Origin: CAZNUM01 sp964539305
GTDB taxonomy: Bacteria; Fidelibacterota; Marinisomatia; Marinisomatales; TCS55
Assembly: GCA_964539305.1 (NCBI GenBank)
Contig: CAZIIM010000003.1
Span: forward strand, 1-64,000
DNA: 64,000 bases
Direction of reading: 5' to 3'
Shown here: one piece after another, positions 24,596 through 33,001 of the stretch
Layout of the letters: the number at the start of each line of letters is the position of its first letter
Position numbering within the stretch: position 1 is the first letter of the stretch
Translations under genes and position numbers: made by a program
Notes under the pieces: model-generated
Told to the model about the DNA's origin: nothing
What the model saw: only the letters and a program-made list of their open reading frames with translations
Databases searched by the model: none

Positions 24596-27520
24596 TTAAT
24601 TTGCCTGCTTCCAGCGGTGTTTCCATTGAAGGTCTGGGTTTTTCGTGGTCAGCCCTACCGATTCATAAACGGCAGAGTGAATACGTTGTCGCCATTCGTA
24701 ATATTTCGGATGTTTACAGGAACGGTCGGGATGGACTGCATTGGTGAGAAGGATGACGAAGAGCTTGTTTTCCGGGTCAATCCAGAGCGAAGTACCGGTA
24801 AAGCCCGTGTGTCCAAAACTGGTACTGCTTAAATAGACACCGCCGGAGGCTTCACCGGAAGGGGTATCCCAGCCAAGACAGCGGGAGCTTCCGGGTATCA
24901 CATTCGCTCTGCGGGTAAATAAGGCAACTGTCTCAGGTTTGAAAATACGGGTCCAGCCATAAAGTCCGCCGTTCAGGAGCATCTGGGAAAATATAGCCAG
25001 ATCCCGGGCAGTGGAAAAAAGTCCAGCATGACCCGAAACGCCGCCTAAACTGTAAGCATTCTCGTCATGAACATGGCCATGCACAAAGCCCCCTTCCCGC
25101 TGACTGAATTCCGTGGGGACAATCCGTTTCAACCGGCTGAACGGAGGATTAAAGTAGGTAGACTCCATTCCCAACGGTTTGAAAATGACCGAATCGGTCC
25201 ACTCATCCAGGGGCAGACCACTGAGTCGCTCAGCCACTTTCCCCAGAATCATAAACCCGATATCAGAATAAACGGTCGTATCTCCCGGGGCGTACAGGGG
25301 CTCCGTATTGAAAATACTGTCCCAGCGTGTCTGAACCGTCCCCGGTAAGCGGTAATACGTTCTGAAAGGTTCCAATCCTGACGTATGGGTTAAAAGCTGT
25401 TTCACTGTAATGGCGGATTTCTGTGGGATATAGGCTGGTTGACGGCCCTTGAATTCAGGAAGGTAGGTTACAACGTTTTCCTCCAGATCCAGTTTTCCCT
25501 CATCATAAAGTTTCATGATGGCGGAGGTGGTGGCTACAACTTTGGTCAGGGAAGCCAGATCGAAGATATCCCCCCGATCGGTAGGGATACGCCGGTCATA
25601 TGTATGATATCCGACCGCCGTATGAATAAATATTTTCCCGTCTTTAGCTGCCAAGAGGACAGCACCGGGCCAGGCGGAATCAGCCACAGCTGCTTCCAGC
25701 AGATGCTGCACAGGTTCAATTTTGGCGTTGGTTTCATAAGGCATGACCCGTTTCAACTCCTTCCCAGGCTTATTTGTGATCATAGGGCGGGTCCAGGGTT
25801 TTGCTTCCAGTTCAATACCATCCCACTGCCGGGCCACACCTGGAATGGAGACAGGAAGATGCCCGCCGATGGGATTTTGGCCCATAATCGCTCCAGCCAG
25901 GGCGCGGTTCATTAAGCCGCTATTCAGGTAAGCACACAGGTAGACGGGCGTTTCGGGAAACTGCTGAATAATATAGGGATTTCCAAAACTGCTTAACACG
26001 ACGCGGTTGGTTTTCAGATTGATTCGATGGAGAAATTCCGCCTCGGTCTCCGGGAGGAATATCTCATCCTTGTAGGCTACCGGATTTACAAAGGCATTAA
26101 TTACTACAGTCGCGCCGGGCGGGATTTTTTCGATTAAAGTCAAAATAACATCCAGACTGTCCGATTTGTCAATTTGAAAGGTACGGACATCGGGCCAGCC
26201 CCGTTTCAGGAGGCTTGTGGTTTGACTCTCACTATGATTGTTATCATAATCATACAGATCCACAATATAAAGCGTGTCCCCTTCCTGAGGGTTTAGGGGT
26301 AGAACATTCCCCTGATTTCTGACCAGGGTGATTGCCTGGGAAGCCATATCGGTTGCTGATTTACGGTGAGCCGCAGTCCCCAGATTTTCCCGGGCAAATT
26401 CTACGCTGACTTGATTCAACTGATTCAAGCCGATTTTCTCTTTCAGTTCCAATGTTTTAAGGGCTGCTGCATCAATGCGCGACTCTGGTATCATACCCGA
26501 CTTGACAGCTCGTTCGACGATATCCACCGCTTTCTTGAAGTTATAATTTTGAATAATCACATCACAGCCCGCATTGATGGCATGGATAAGAGCATAGTCA
26601 TCGGAGTAATTCTTTGTAATCCCCCCCATTGCCATGGCGTCCGTCACCACGGCCCCTTTAAAATGGAGCCGGTCCTTGAGAATATCCTGAATCCAGAACC
26701 GGGACATGGTAGCCGGTTCCTCGGCATAGGGCTGGTAATCCGGTGCGGTTAAATGGGCTACCATAATCAAATCGACCCCTGCCGTGACCGCTGCTTGAAA
26801 TGGTTGCAGTTCCACTGTCCACAGGCGTACAGAATCACTGGGTATTTCTGCCAGTGCCGTATGGGAGTCGGTTTCCGTGTCGCCGTGCCCGGGAAAATGT
26901 TTTGCTGTGCTGAGCATACCATTATCCTGAAGCCCGGCAATGAATCGGGTACCAAAACGAATGACCGTTTCAGGATCTTCCCCAAATGAACGGGTATTGA
27001 TAATAGGATTATTGGGATTATTATTCACGTCCATCACTGGAGAAAAATTGAGTTGAATTCCCACCGAGCGACCCTCCAGAGCAGCGATTTTTGCCGCTTC
27101 GTAGGCATTTTCAGGGTCACCGGTGGCGGCCAAAGCCATGAGAGGCGGTAATTGGGTTCCGGAGGCAAACCGGCGTCCAACCCCGTTTTCAATATCCGCA
27201 TTTACCAGAACCGGAACCTTGGAACGGGCCTGGATCTCATTGAGCAACGTCAGGGAGGAACCGACGTCACCGAACCAGACATGGATGTGACCAATACCAT
27301 CCGTAGCCAGCAACTCCTGGATTTCCTTCCATTGACGACTGTCTTCATTGAGAAAACGCATATTCATGTTATAGACCATCATTTGAGCAATTTTTTCCCT
27401 GAGAGTCAAATGCTGAAGGGTTCGCTCCGCCCAGGACTGCTGAAACCAGAATTGGCCCGGCCCGGCACAGCCGATGATAAAAATCAGGCAGAAGAATATG
27501 AGTCTGGTTGTTCTTATCAT
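24596..27520 (-). CDS. Lipoprotein fusion of GH3 beta-N-acetylglucosaminidase and serine beta-lactamase-like domain
   Basis: A 974-aa lipoprotein (lipobox IIGC, Cys18). Residues about 30-380 form a NagZ-type GH3 domain with KHFPGHG (207-213) and the Asp-x-His dyad DSH (218-220). A GH3 C-terminal region follows to about 570. The last 370 residues are a class C beta-lactamase/PBP-like serine hydrolase with SLTK (SxxK), YSD in place of YxN, and HTGFTG in place of KTG. Such fusions occur across Bacteroidota. The GH3 part should release GlcNAc from muropeptides; the serine domain may act on D-amino-acid peptides. I prefer the ATG at 27520 over an in-frame TTG five codons upstream, because it gives a proper lipoprotein signal. 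Confidence 0.88.
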   Translation of the reverse strand: MIRTTRLIFFCLIFIIGCAGPGQFWFQQSWAERTLQHLTLREKIAQMMVYNMNMRFLNEDSRQWKEIQELLATDGIGHIHVWFGDVGSSLTLLNEIQARSKVPVLVNADIENGVGRRFASGTQLPPLMALAATGDPENAYEAAKIAALEGRSVGIQLNFSPVMDVNNNPNNPIINTRSFGEDPETVIRFGTRFIAGLQDNGMLSTAKHFPGHGDTETDSHTALAEIPSDSVRLWTVELQPFQAAVTAGVDLIMVAHLTAPDYQPYAEEPATMSRFWIQDILKDRLHFKGAVVTDAMAMGGITKNYSDDYALIHAINAGCDVIIQNYNFKKAVDIVERAVKSGMIPESRIDAAALKTLELKEKIGLNQLNQVSVEFARENLGTAAHRKSATDMASQAITLVRNQGNVLPLNPQEGDTLYIVDLYDYDNNHSESQTTSLLKRGWPDVRTFQIDKSDSLDVILTLIEKIPPGATVVINAFVNPVAYKDEIFLPETEAEFLHRINLKTNRVVLSSFGNPYIIQQFPETPVYLCAYLNSGLMNRALAGAIMGQNPIGGHLPVSIPGVARQWDGIELEAKPWTRPMITNKPGKELKRVMPYETNAKIEPVQHLLEAAVADSAWPGAVLLAAKDGKIFIHTAVGYHTYDRRIPTDRGDIFDLASLTKVVATTSAIMKLYDEGKLDLEENVVTYLPEFKGRQPAYIPQKSAITVKQLLTHTSGLEPFRTYYRLPGTVQTRWDSIFNTEPLYAPGDTTVYSDIGFMILGKVAERLSGLPLDEWTDSVIFKPLGMESTYFNPPFSRLKRIVPTEFSQREGGFVHGHVHDENAYSLGGVSGHAGLFSTARDLAIFSQMLLNGGLYGWTRIFKPETVALFTRRANVIPGSSRCLGWDTPSGEASGGVYLSSTSFGHTGFTGTSLWIDPENKLFVILLTNAVHPDRSCKHPKYYEWRQRIHSAVYESVGLTTKNPDLQWKHRWKQAN

Positions 27521-27598
27521 GTGGTCCAATAACAATATAGGCTTTAAAAATTAACAGAACTTCTATTCAATAAGCTGTAATTTTTCTTTTAACTGGTA
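27521..27598. promoter_or_regulatory. Divergent promoter region between the two GH3 operons
   Basis: A 78-bp AT-rich spacer separates the divergent starts at 27520 (minus) and 27599 (plus). It must hold promoters, and perhaps a shared operator, for both arms. No unambiguous -35/-10 pair stands out. CTATTCAAT at 27563-27571 matches a word before lysA (9675-9683). Confidence 0.5.
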
Positions 27599-28660
27599 AT
27601 GAATAACGGTACACCCACCTCTTCTACCCCCCTGGAAACCATGATCGGACAGATGATTATGATCGGTTTTCAGGGCAGCACACCGACCCAGATCGGTCCC
27701 ACGTTGGAACTCATCCGACAAGGCCTTATCGGGGGTGTCATCCTCTACGATGAAAATATGACGACCTATCCCCCCCAGCGCCACAATATCCGCTCCCCCC
27801 GTCAAATAGCTGCGCTGACGGCTGCCCTGCAGGAAGCAGCCTCCATCCCTTTATTCATTGCAATTGATCAGGAGGGTGGGCAAGTTAATCGTCTAAAGCC
27901 GGAGTATGGTTTCCCTCTGATCCCTGCTTGGGGGGAAATCGGAACAGAGCCGGACATTGGAAAAACGGGGGCATTTGCGGAACAAATTGCAAAAGAGTTA
28001 CACCACCTGGGGATCAACCTGAATCTGGCGCCGGTGCTGGATCTGGCAACAGATTCTAAAAGTTTCATGGTGAAACGACAGCGGTGTTTTTCAGATGATC
28101 CGGAGATTGTAAGCCAGCATGCCGGAATATTTATCGAAATACACCAGCAATACGGTATATTGACGGCAGGAAAACATTTTCCAGGTCAGGGAAGTGCGCT
28201 GGGTGATACCCATAACGGGTTGGTGGATGTGACAGAAAAATGGTCAGAACAGGAAATGATTCCCTACCAATTCCTGGTTAAAGAAAATCGCCTGCCCTGC
28301 ATCATGACTTCCCATATTATGAATCGGAAACTGGATCCTGATTACCCTGCCACCCTCTCGAAAAAAATTATTTCCGGTGTGCTGAGAGAAACCATCGGTT
28401 TTGAAGGTGTGGTCATCAGCGATGACCCCCAAATGAAAGCCCTGGCAAACCACTATTCTCTGGAGGAAATCCTGGCGCGTATGCTTCAGGTGGGGGTGGA
28501 TTGTTTCTGCTTCGGGAACAATTTAACCTACAACCCCCAAATTGGCAGACGTGTCCACAGGTTGATCACAAAACTGGTATCGGACGGACTGATAAGTGAG
28601 CGTCGGATTCGGTCCTCCTACCGGCGGATCATGACCTTAAAACAGGTATTGAAACCATGA
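27599..28660 (+). CDS. nagZ: Cytosolic GH3 beta-N-acetylhexosaminidase (NagZ-like)
   Basis: A 353-aa single-domain GH3 enzyme without a signal peptide. NagZ cleaves GlcNAc from GlcNAc-(anhydro)MurNAc muropeptides in the cytoplasm. The sugar-site block AIDQEGGQVNRL is present. The loop KHFPGQG (192-198) has Gln where KHFPGHG is usual. The Asp203-Thr-His205 dyad, the family's acid/base, is retained, and the nucleophile Asp lies in VISDDPQM (275-276). It opens the plus-strand arm and overlaps the next gene by four bases (ATGA). The organism thus has one exported and one internal GH3 hexosaminidase. Confidence 0.88.
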   Translation: MNNGTPTSSTPLETMIGQMIMIGFQGSTPTQIGPTLELIRQGLIGGVILYDENMTTYPPQRHNIRSPRQIAALTAALQEAASIPLFIAIDQEGGQVNRLKPEYGFPLIPAWGEIGTEPDIGKTGAFAEQIAKELHHLGINLNLAPVLDLATDSKSFMVKRQRCFSDDPEIVSQHAGIFIEIHQQYGILTAGKHFPGQGSALGDTHNGLVDVTEKWSEQEMIPYQFLVKENRLPCIMTSHIMNRKLDPDYPATLSKKIISGVLRETIGFEGVVISDDPQMKALANHYSLEEILARMLQVGVDCFCFGNNLTYNPQIGRRVHRLITKLVSDGLISERRIRSSYRRIMTLKQVLKP

Positions 28661-29820
28661 AAAGCGACCCCCGGTTCATTGGGCTGGATGGTGGTGCCTC
28701 CAAAGTACGAGGAGTCGTAATAAAAAGTCTGGGATCTGACACATTCATTGCGGATTCGGAGGCAGTAACGCGGTCCTATTCGGAATCGAAATATTATCTT
28801 CCTGAATTCCAACCGGTGAATCTCACCCAACAACTAGAAGATTTTGAAACGGGCTCCATTAACCCAACCCCAGATGAAACTCGCCAGGAGACAGCAATTG
28901 TCCAGTCATTCACAGCCGTGATCCAGCGCCTGGCCGAACAGCACCCGGTCCAGATTGGGATTGGTTTACCCGGCCTTAAGACAAAATCAGGGACCGGTAT
29001 CGCTGTCATGGTCAACGGACCGCGAATGCCCCATTTTATCCAACGATTAACTTCTGAATTAAACCGATCCGGAATTCTGTTAGACGGTCCCCCGGCTCCA
29101 ATTGGTAATGACAGCGATTTGTGTGGATTGGGCGAAGAGTTCACCCGTGAAGGGAATTTCAGGAGCGTGGCGAATGCCTACTATTTGGGTGGTGGTACCG
29201 GAGCCGCGGAAGCATTGAAAATATCAGGAGTATTAGTACCCTTCACGGCCGCAGGAGACTGGATGCCTAAATTGTGGGAGTTAGAAGATGAAAACCGTAT
29301 TCCGCTGGAGCATTATGCCTCCATGGAAGGAATTCAATCCCTGTATGCGAAGGAAAAAAGGCAGGATCTACCAAACCCAACCGCTATTGCATCCTTGGCA
29401 ATGGAGGGAGATGGTTTCGCCCAAAATTTGCTGGAACGCATTGCCAGACAGCTTGCCAGGATTATATATGAACGAATTGTGACCCTCTACTCCGGTTGGC
29501 AGAATCTTTTTTACCCGCGTTCCTTCGCCAGACGGAAGCTAATACAGGAACATCCTTACAGAAATTCCATCTTGAACCGTATTGTGATTGGGCAGCGTCT
29601 GGCCACCCTGTTTCAACAGTCACAAGGAACTGGAATTTTACATTCACCCCTATTGAAGGAATTGAAAAAATTGATTTCCGGCTGCCCATTTCTTCCGGAA
29701 AAAGCAAAACAATTCTACGAAACGAATCTGGAAAAGGATTTTATACGCTTCTCTGAACTCCACATCGCCCCCGCCCTGGGAGCCGGAATTCACGCCTGGC
29801 AACATTGGAAAAAATCATGA
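28657..29820 (+). CDS. ASKHA-fold sugar kinase (ROK/GlcNAc-kinase-like)
   Basis: A 387-aa kinase of the actin/hexokinase fold: phosphate-1 loop GLDGGASKVRG (residues 9-19), GIGLPG, GNDSDLCGLGEE with the catalytic-type Asp, and a second phosphate loop YYLGGGTGAAEAL. It lacks the ROK zinc motif. Placed between a NagZ-like enzyme and a SpoIID protein, it is a good candidate for the kinase acting on GlcNAc, MurNAc or anhydro-MurNAc released inside the cell. The 6-phosphate product would feed the NagB fusion on the opposite arm. It is coupled to its neighbours by short overlaps. Substrate is inference. Confidence 0.8.
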   Translation: MKSDPRFIGLDGGASKVRGVVIKSLGSDTFIADSEAVTRSYSESKYYLPEFQPVNLTQQLEDFETGSINPTPDETRQETAIVQSFTAVIQRLAEQHPVQIGIGLPGLKTKSGTGIAVMVNGPRMPHFIQRLTSELNRSGILLDGPPAPIGNDSDLCGLGEEFTREGNFRSVANAYYLGGGTGAAEALKISGVLVPFTAAGDWMPKLWELEDENRIPLEHYASMEGIQSLYAKEKRQDLPNPTAIASLAMEGDGFAQNLLERIARQLARIIYERIVTLYSGWQNLFYPRSFARRKLIQEHPYRNSILNRIVIGQRLATLFQQSQGTGILHSPLLKELKKLISGCPFLPEKAKQFYETNLEKDFIRFSELHIAPALGAGIHAWQHWKKS

Positions 29821-31139
29821 CAGGACTGGTAACAGGAAAAATTCCTGCCTCAGAACCAATAATACGCGTAGGAGTAATTTTACCAGAGGACTCCCGTCGG
29901 GAATTAAACCTGCAATTGGCGTTACCCCCTGCCTTTACTTTACAAACAGAGACTACCCGTGTGAAGGGGAATTCCCTGCCGGAAAAATTGCATCTTACTA
30001 TTGAGAACCATGCTTTAAAGGTTGAAGGAATTAGCCTGCCTGAAACACAGGCACTCCGGGTTATCCCGGATAATCAAGCCTTGAACAAATCGGCCATCCA
30101 TATCGACTCTATTCCCGCCGGGAGGGAATTCCACTGGCAAAAATCAATTTCAGTCGCTTACCGGGGAGCGATTCATGTCAAAATTGTGGAGGATCAACTG
30201 GTAGTAATCAATGCCCTGCCTCTGGAAACCTACCTCCAGTGTGTGGCCACGTCGGAAATGAATGCTGCCTGTCCCAAAACACTGCTGGAAGTACAGACCA
30301 TTGTAGCCCGGTCCTGGATTCTGGCCAATGTTGAACAGAAACACGCCCACCTGGGAATGGAAGTGTGTAATGACGACTGCTGCCAGCGTTACCAGGGGAT
30401 TAACAACCAAACACTGGAGGCAATCGAAGCCAGCCGTAAAACAGCCGGAAAGGTTCTAATCTACGACAATAAAATCGTGGACGCCCGTTACTCCAAATCG
30501 TGCGGCGGTATGACCGAATGTTTTGAAAATGTCTGGCCCGGCCCCCCTCAACCCTATTTTAAAAATATACCTGATATACCGGGAAGTGAATCGTTCCCTG
30601 TCCCCGATTTAACCCAAGAAGAGGCTTTTCGAAAATGGATCCGGTTTCCCCCAAAAGCATTCTGTGGTCCTGATACCGTGCCTGATACAATGCTTAGCAC
30701 CTACCTGGGCAGTGTGGATGAACACGCTACTTATTACCGCTGGAACTATCAATGTACCAGCGAGGCGCTGGCTGAATTACTTCGGGAAAAAGGCCATTTG
30801 GACGTTAAACATGTGGATAATCTCACTCCTTTGGAACGGGGTGGGTCTGGTCGAATCAAAGCCTTAAAAGTTGAATTCGTTACGTCCCGGGATAACCGGG
30901 AGAATGTGATTATTGAAAGCGAGTACGAAATCAGGCGGGTTCTGCACCCGAAATTCCTATTCAGCTCTGCTTTCCTGGTGGAGCATCTTCCTGATGCGTT
31001 CCTTTTTCGAGGTGCAGGATGGGGACATGGAGTAGGCCTGTGTCAGATCGGGGCACTGGGAATGGCTTTGAAAGAATATTCCACCGGTGATATTTTGCGC
31101 CACTATTATCCTGGAACAGAACTGAAAAACATTTATTAA
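29817..31139 (+). CDS. SpoIID/LytB-domain protein without signal peptide
   Basis: A 440-aa SpoIID-domain protein. SpoIID is a lytic transglycosylase that cuts glycan strands lacking stem peptides, and related LytB domains activate amidases. Family blocks are IIRVGVILPE near the N terminus, SEMNAA with the presumed catalytic Glu147, the Cys-rich CNDDCCQRYQG, SKSCGGMTE, and GWGHGVGLCQIGALGMA with HYYPGTEL at the C terminus. Neither the ATG at 29817 (ATGA overlap with the kinase) nor the TTG four codons upstream gives a signal peptide or membrane anchor, which is odd for a wall enzyme. Either it acts on imported glycan in the cytoplasm, or it is exported some other way. Confidence 0.82.
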   Translation: MTGLVTGKIPASEPIIRVGVILPEDSRRELNLQLALPPAFTLQTETTRVKGNSLPEKLHLTIENHALKVEGISLPETQALRVIPDNQALNKSAIHIDSIPAGREFHWQKSISVAYRGAIHVKIVEDQLVVINALPLETYLQCVATSEMNAACPKTLLEVQTIVARSWILANVEQKHAHLGMEVCNDDCCQRYQGINNQTLEAIEASRKTAGKVLIYDNKIVDARYSKSCGGMTECFENVWPGPPQPYFKNIPDIPGSESFPVPDLTQEEAFRKWIRFPPKAFCGPDTVPDTMLSTYLGSVDEHATYYRWNYQCTSEALAELLREKGHLDVKHVDNLTPLERGGSGRIKALKVEFVTSRDNRENVIIESEYEIRRVLHPKFLFSSAFLVEHLPDAFLFRGAGWGHGVGLCQIGALGMALKEYSTGDILRHYYPGTELKNIY

Positions 31140-31156
31140 GAACGGAACCGGAACGG

Positions 31157-33001
31157 ATGGAACTACAAGTTATTGATTGGGCGATTATTCTAATTTATAT
31201 CCTGTTCTCTTTGGGTATTGGAATCTTTTTTACCAAACGGGCCGGTGCCAGTACGGAAGAATATTTTCTCTCAGGCCGTTCCCTGCCCTGGTGGATTGTG
31301 GGGACCTCCATGGTGGCCACGACTTTTGCCGCCGATACGCCGTTAGCCATTACGGAATTTGTCCGTCAGGACGGCATTTGGAAAAACTGGTTTTGGTGGA
31401 ATATTCTCCTATCCGGTCTGCTGGCCACGTTTCTGTTCTCAAGACTCTGGCGGCGGGCCAAAGTGCTTACGGATAACGAATTGCTGGAACTGCGGTATAC
31501 AGGAAAACCGGCCGCTTTTCTGAGAATGTTTAAAGCGGGTTACTTTGCCCTCTTATACAATTTTATTGTGATGGGATGGGTCATCAATGCCATGGCCTCT
31601 GTGGCCGCAGTGATGTTAAATATTGACCGTTGGACTGCTGTCTGGGGGTGCGTATTGATTGCCCTGCTCTACGCCCTCCTGTCTGGTTTCTGGGGGGTGG
31701 TTATTACCGACTTTGTCCAGTTTGGAATCGCCATGGCCGGGTCGATCATACTGGCAATCGTGGCCGTAAATTCCGTGGGAGGCATGGACACTGTCCTAGC
31801 TAAAATTAATGCCATGAGTGCCGCCGGGACCATTTCCGATGGCACCCTGAAATTCATCCCACCCCTGCCCGATGCCAATATTGTAACGCGCTCATTCTGG
31901 GAATCACCTTTCTCTAAATTTATGATTTTTCTAACCGTTATGTGGTGGTCTCACCACAATACGGACGGGGGCGGGTACATCATCCAGCGCATGTCTGCCG
32001 CTAAGGATGAACGGCATGCCCTTCTGGCTACCCTCTGGTTCAACCTGAGTAACTATGCCTTTCGCGTCTGGCCCTGGGTCGTGGTGGCCCTGGTTTCGAT
32101 TGTTGCCTTTCCCGACGTCTCCGGTTGGGAACTGGGAGACAAGGTGGGCTATCCTCTGGTCATGCAAAAATTTCTGGGTCCCGGGTTAAGAGGGCTGCTG
32201 GTAGTGAGTTTTCTGGCGGCCTTCATGTCCACTATCGATACCCACCTGAATTGGGGGGCCTCCTACCTGATTAATGACGTTTACAAACGCTTTATCCGGA
32301 AGAATGATTCTTTCACCAACCCCGATCAGGCCCAGAAGCATTATGTTCTGGTGAGCCGGATTATTACAGTTTTTCTCATGCTCTTCGCAGCTCTGGTAGC
32401 CATAAAAATGCAGAGCATCTCCCGTGCCTGGGAATTTATTTTCGCCATGGGTGCCGGGATTGGACTGGTCCTCATTCTCCGCTGGTTCTGGTGGCGAATT
32501 AATGCCTGGACCGAAATTTCAGCCCTGCTCACTTCACTCACATTGACCGTCATGTTGGAAGTGATTGCCGCCTATCAAACACTCCAGGCCGGTGAAACCT
32601 ATACCCTTTTTGGAAAGGCACCTGTATTATTTGGCCTCCCGCTCCAGATTCACCACAAGCTCCTGATTATTGTACCCATTTCTGTCCTCACTTGGCTGAT
32701 TGTCACCAAATTGACGCGGCCGGAACCGAAAGAAGTCCTGATGGCATTTTATGAGCGGGTTCAGCCGGGAGGCTGGTGGGAACCTGTCATTGGAGATTTC
32801 ACTGCCACCAAGAAACCAGTTTCCAAGGGATTTGTTCAGAACTGGCTGGCAGGTATTTTAATGATTTACGGCGCCACATTTTCCATTGGACAGTTCGTTT
32901 TCGGCCATACCGGATATGGAATTACCCTGGCACTGGTGGCGGCAGCCGGCTTTTTCTGGGTCTGGAAATTCACCTTGAATCCAGAGAAAAAAGCAGCCTG
33001 A
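31157..33001 (+). CDS. Sodium:solute symporter (SSS family), second copy
   Basis: A 614-aa SSS symporter with about 14-15 membrane segments. The N terminus DWAIILIYILFSLGIG and the segment TEEYFLSGRSLPWW are typical. FAADTPLAITEFV and AAFMSTIDTHLNWGASY correspond to sodium- and substrate-site helices. It is longer than the copy at 22.3 kb and only distantly similar. It lies 17 bp after the SpoIID gene and shares TGATG with the next one. A MurNAc symporter of this family (MurT of Tannerella) is known beside MurNAc-kinase genes, so amino-sugar or muropeptide uptake is a reasonable guess. Confidence 0.87.
   Translation: MELQVIDWAIILIYILFSLGIGIFFTKRAGASTEEYFLSGRSLPWWIVGTSMVATTFAADTPLAITEFVRQDGIWKNWFWWNILLSGLLATFLFSRLWRRAKVLTDNELLELRYTGKPAAFLRMFKAGYFALLYNFIVMGWVINAMASVAAVMLNIDRWTAVWGCVLIALLYALLSGFWGVVITDFVQFGIAMAGSIILAIVAVNSVGGMDTVLAKINAMSAAGTISDGTLKFIPPLPDANIVTRSFWESPFSKFMIFLTVMWWSHHNTDGGGYIIQRMSAAKDERHALLATLWFNLSNYAFRVWPWVVVALVSIVAFPDVSGWELGDKVGYPLVMQKFLGPGLRGLLVVSFLAAFMSTIDTHLNWGASYLINDVYKRFIRKNDSFTNPDQAQKHYVLVSRIITVFLMLFAALVAIKMQSISRAWEFIFAMGAGIGLVLILRWFWWRINAWTEISALLTSLTLTVMLEVIAAYQTLQAGETYTLFGKAPVLFGLPLQIHHKLLIIVPISVLTWLIVTKLTRPEPKEVLMAFYERVQPGGWWEPVIGDFTATKKPVSKGFVQNWLAGILMIYGATFSIGQFVFGHTGYGITLALVAAAGFFWVWKFTLNPEKKAA

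Noticed and set aside
32776..33000. 5' extension of the DUF5009 gene by 75 codons
   Set aside because: It overlaps the symporter coding region, and the family's first conserved block starts right after the ATG at 33001.
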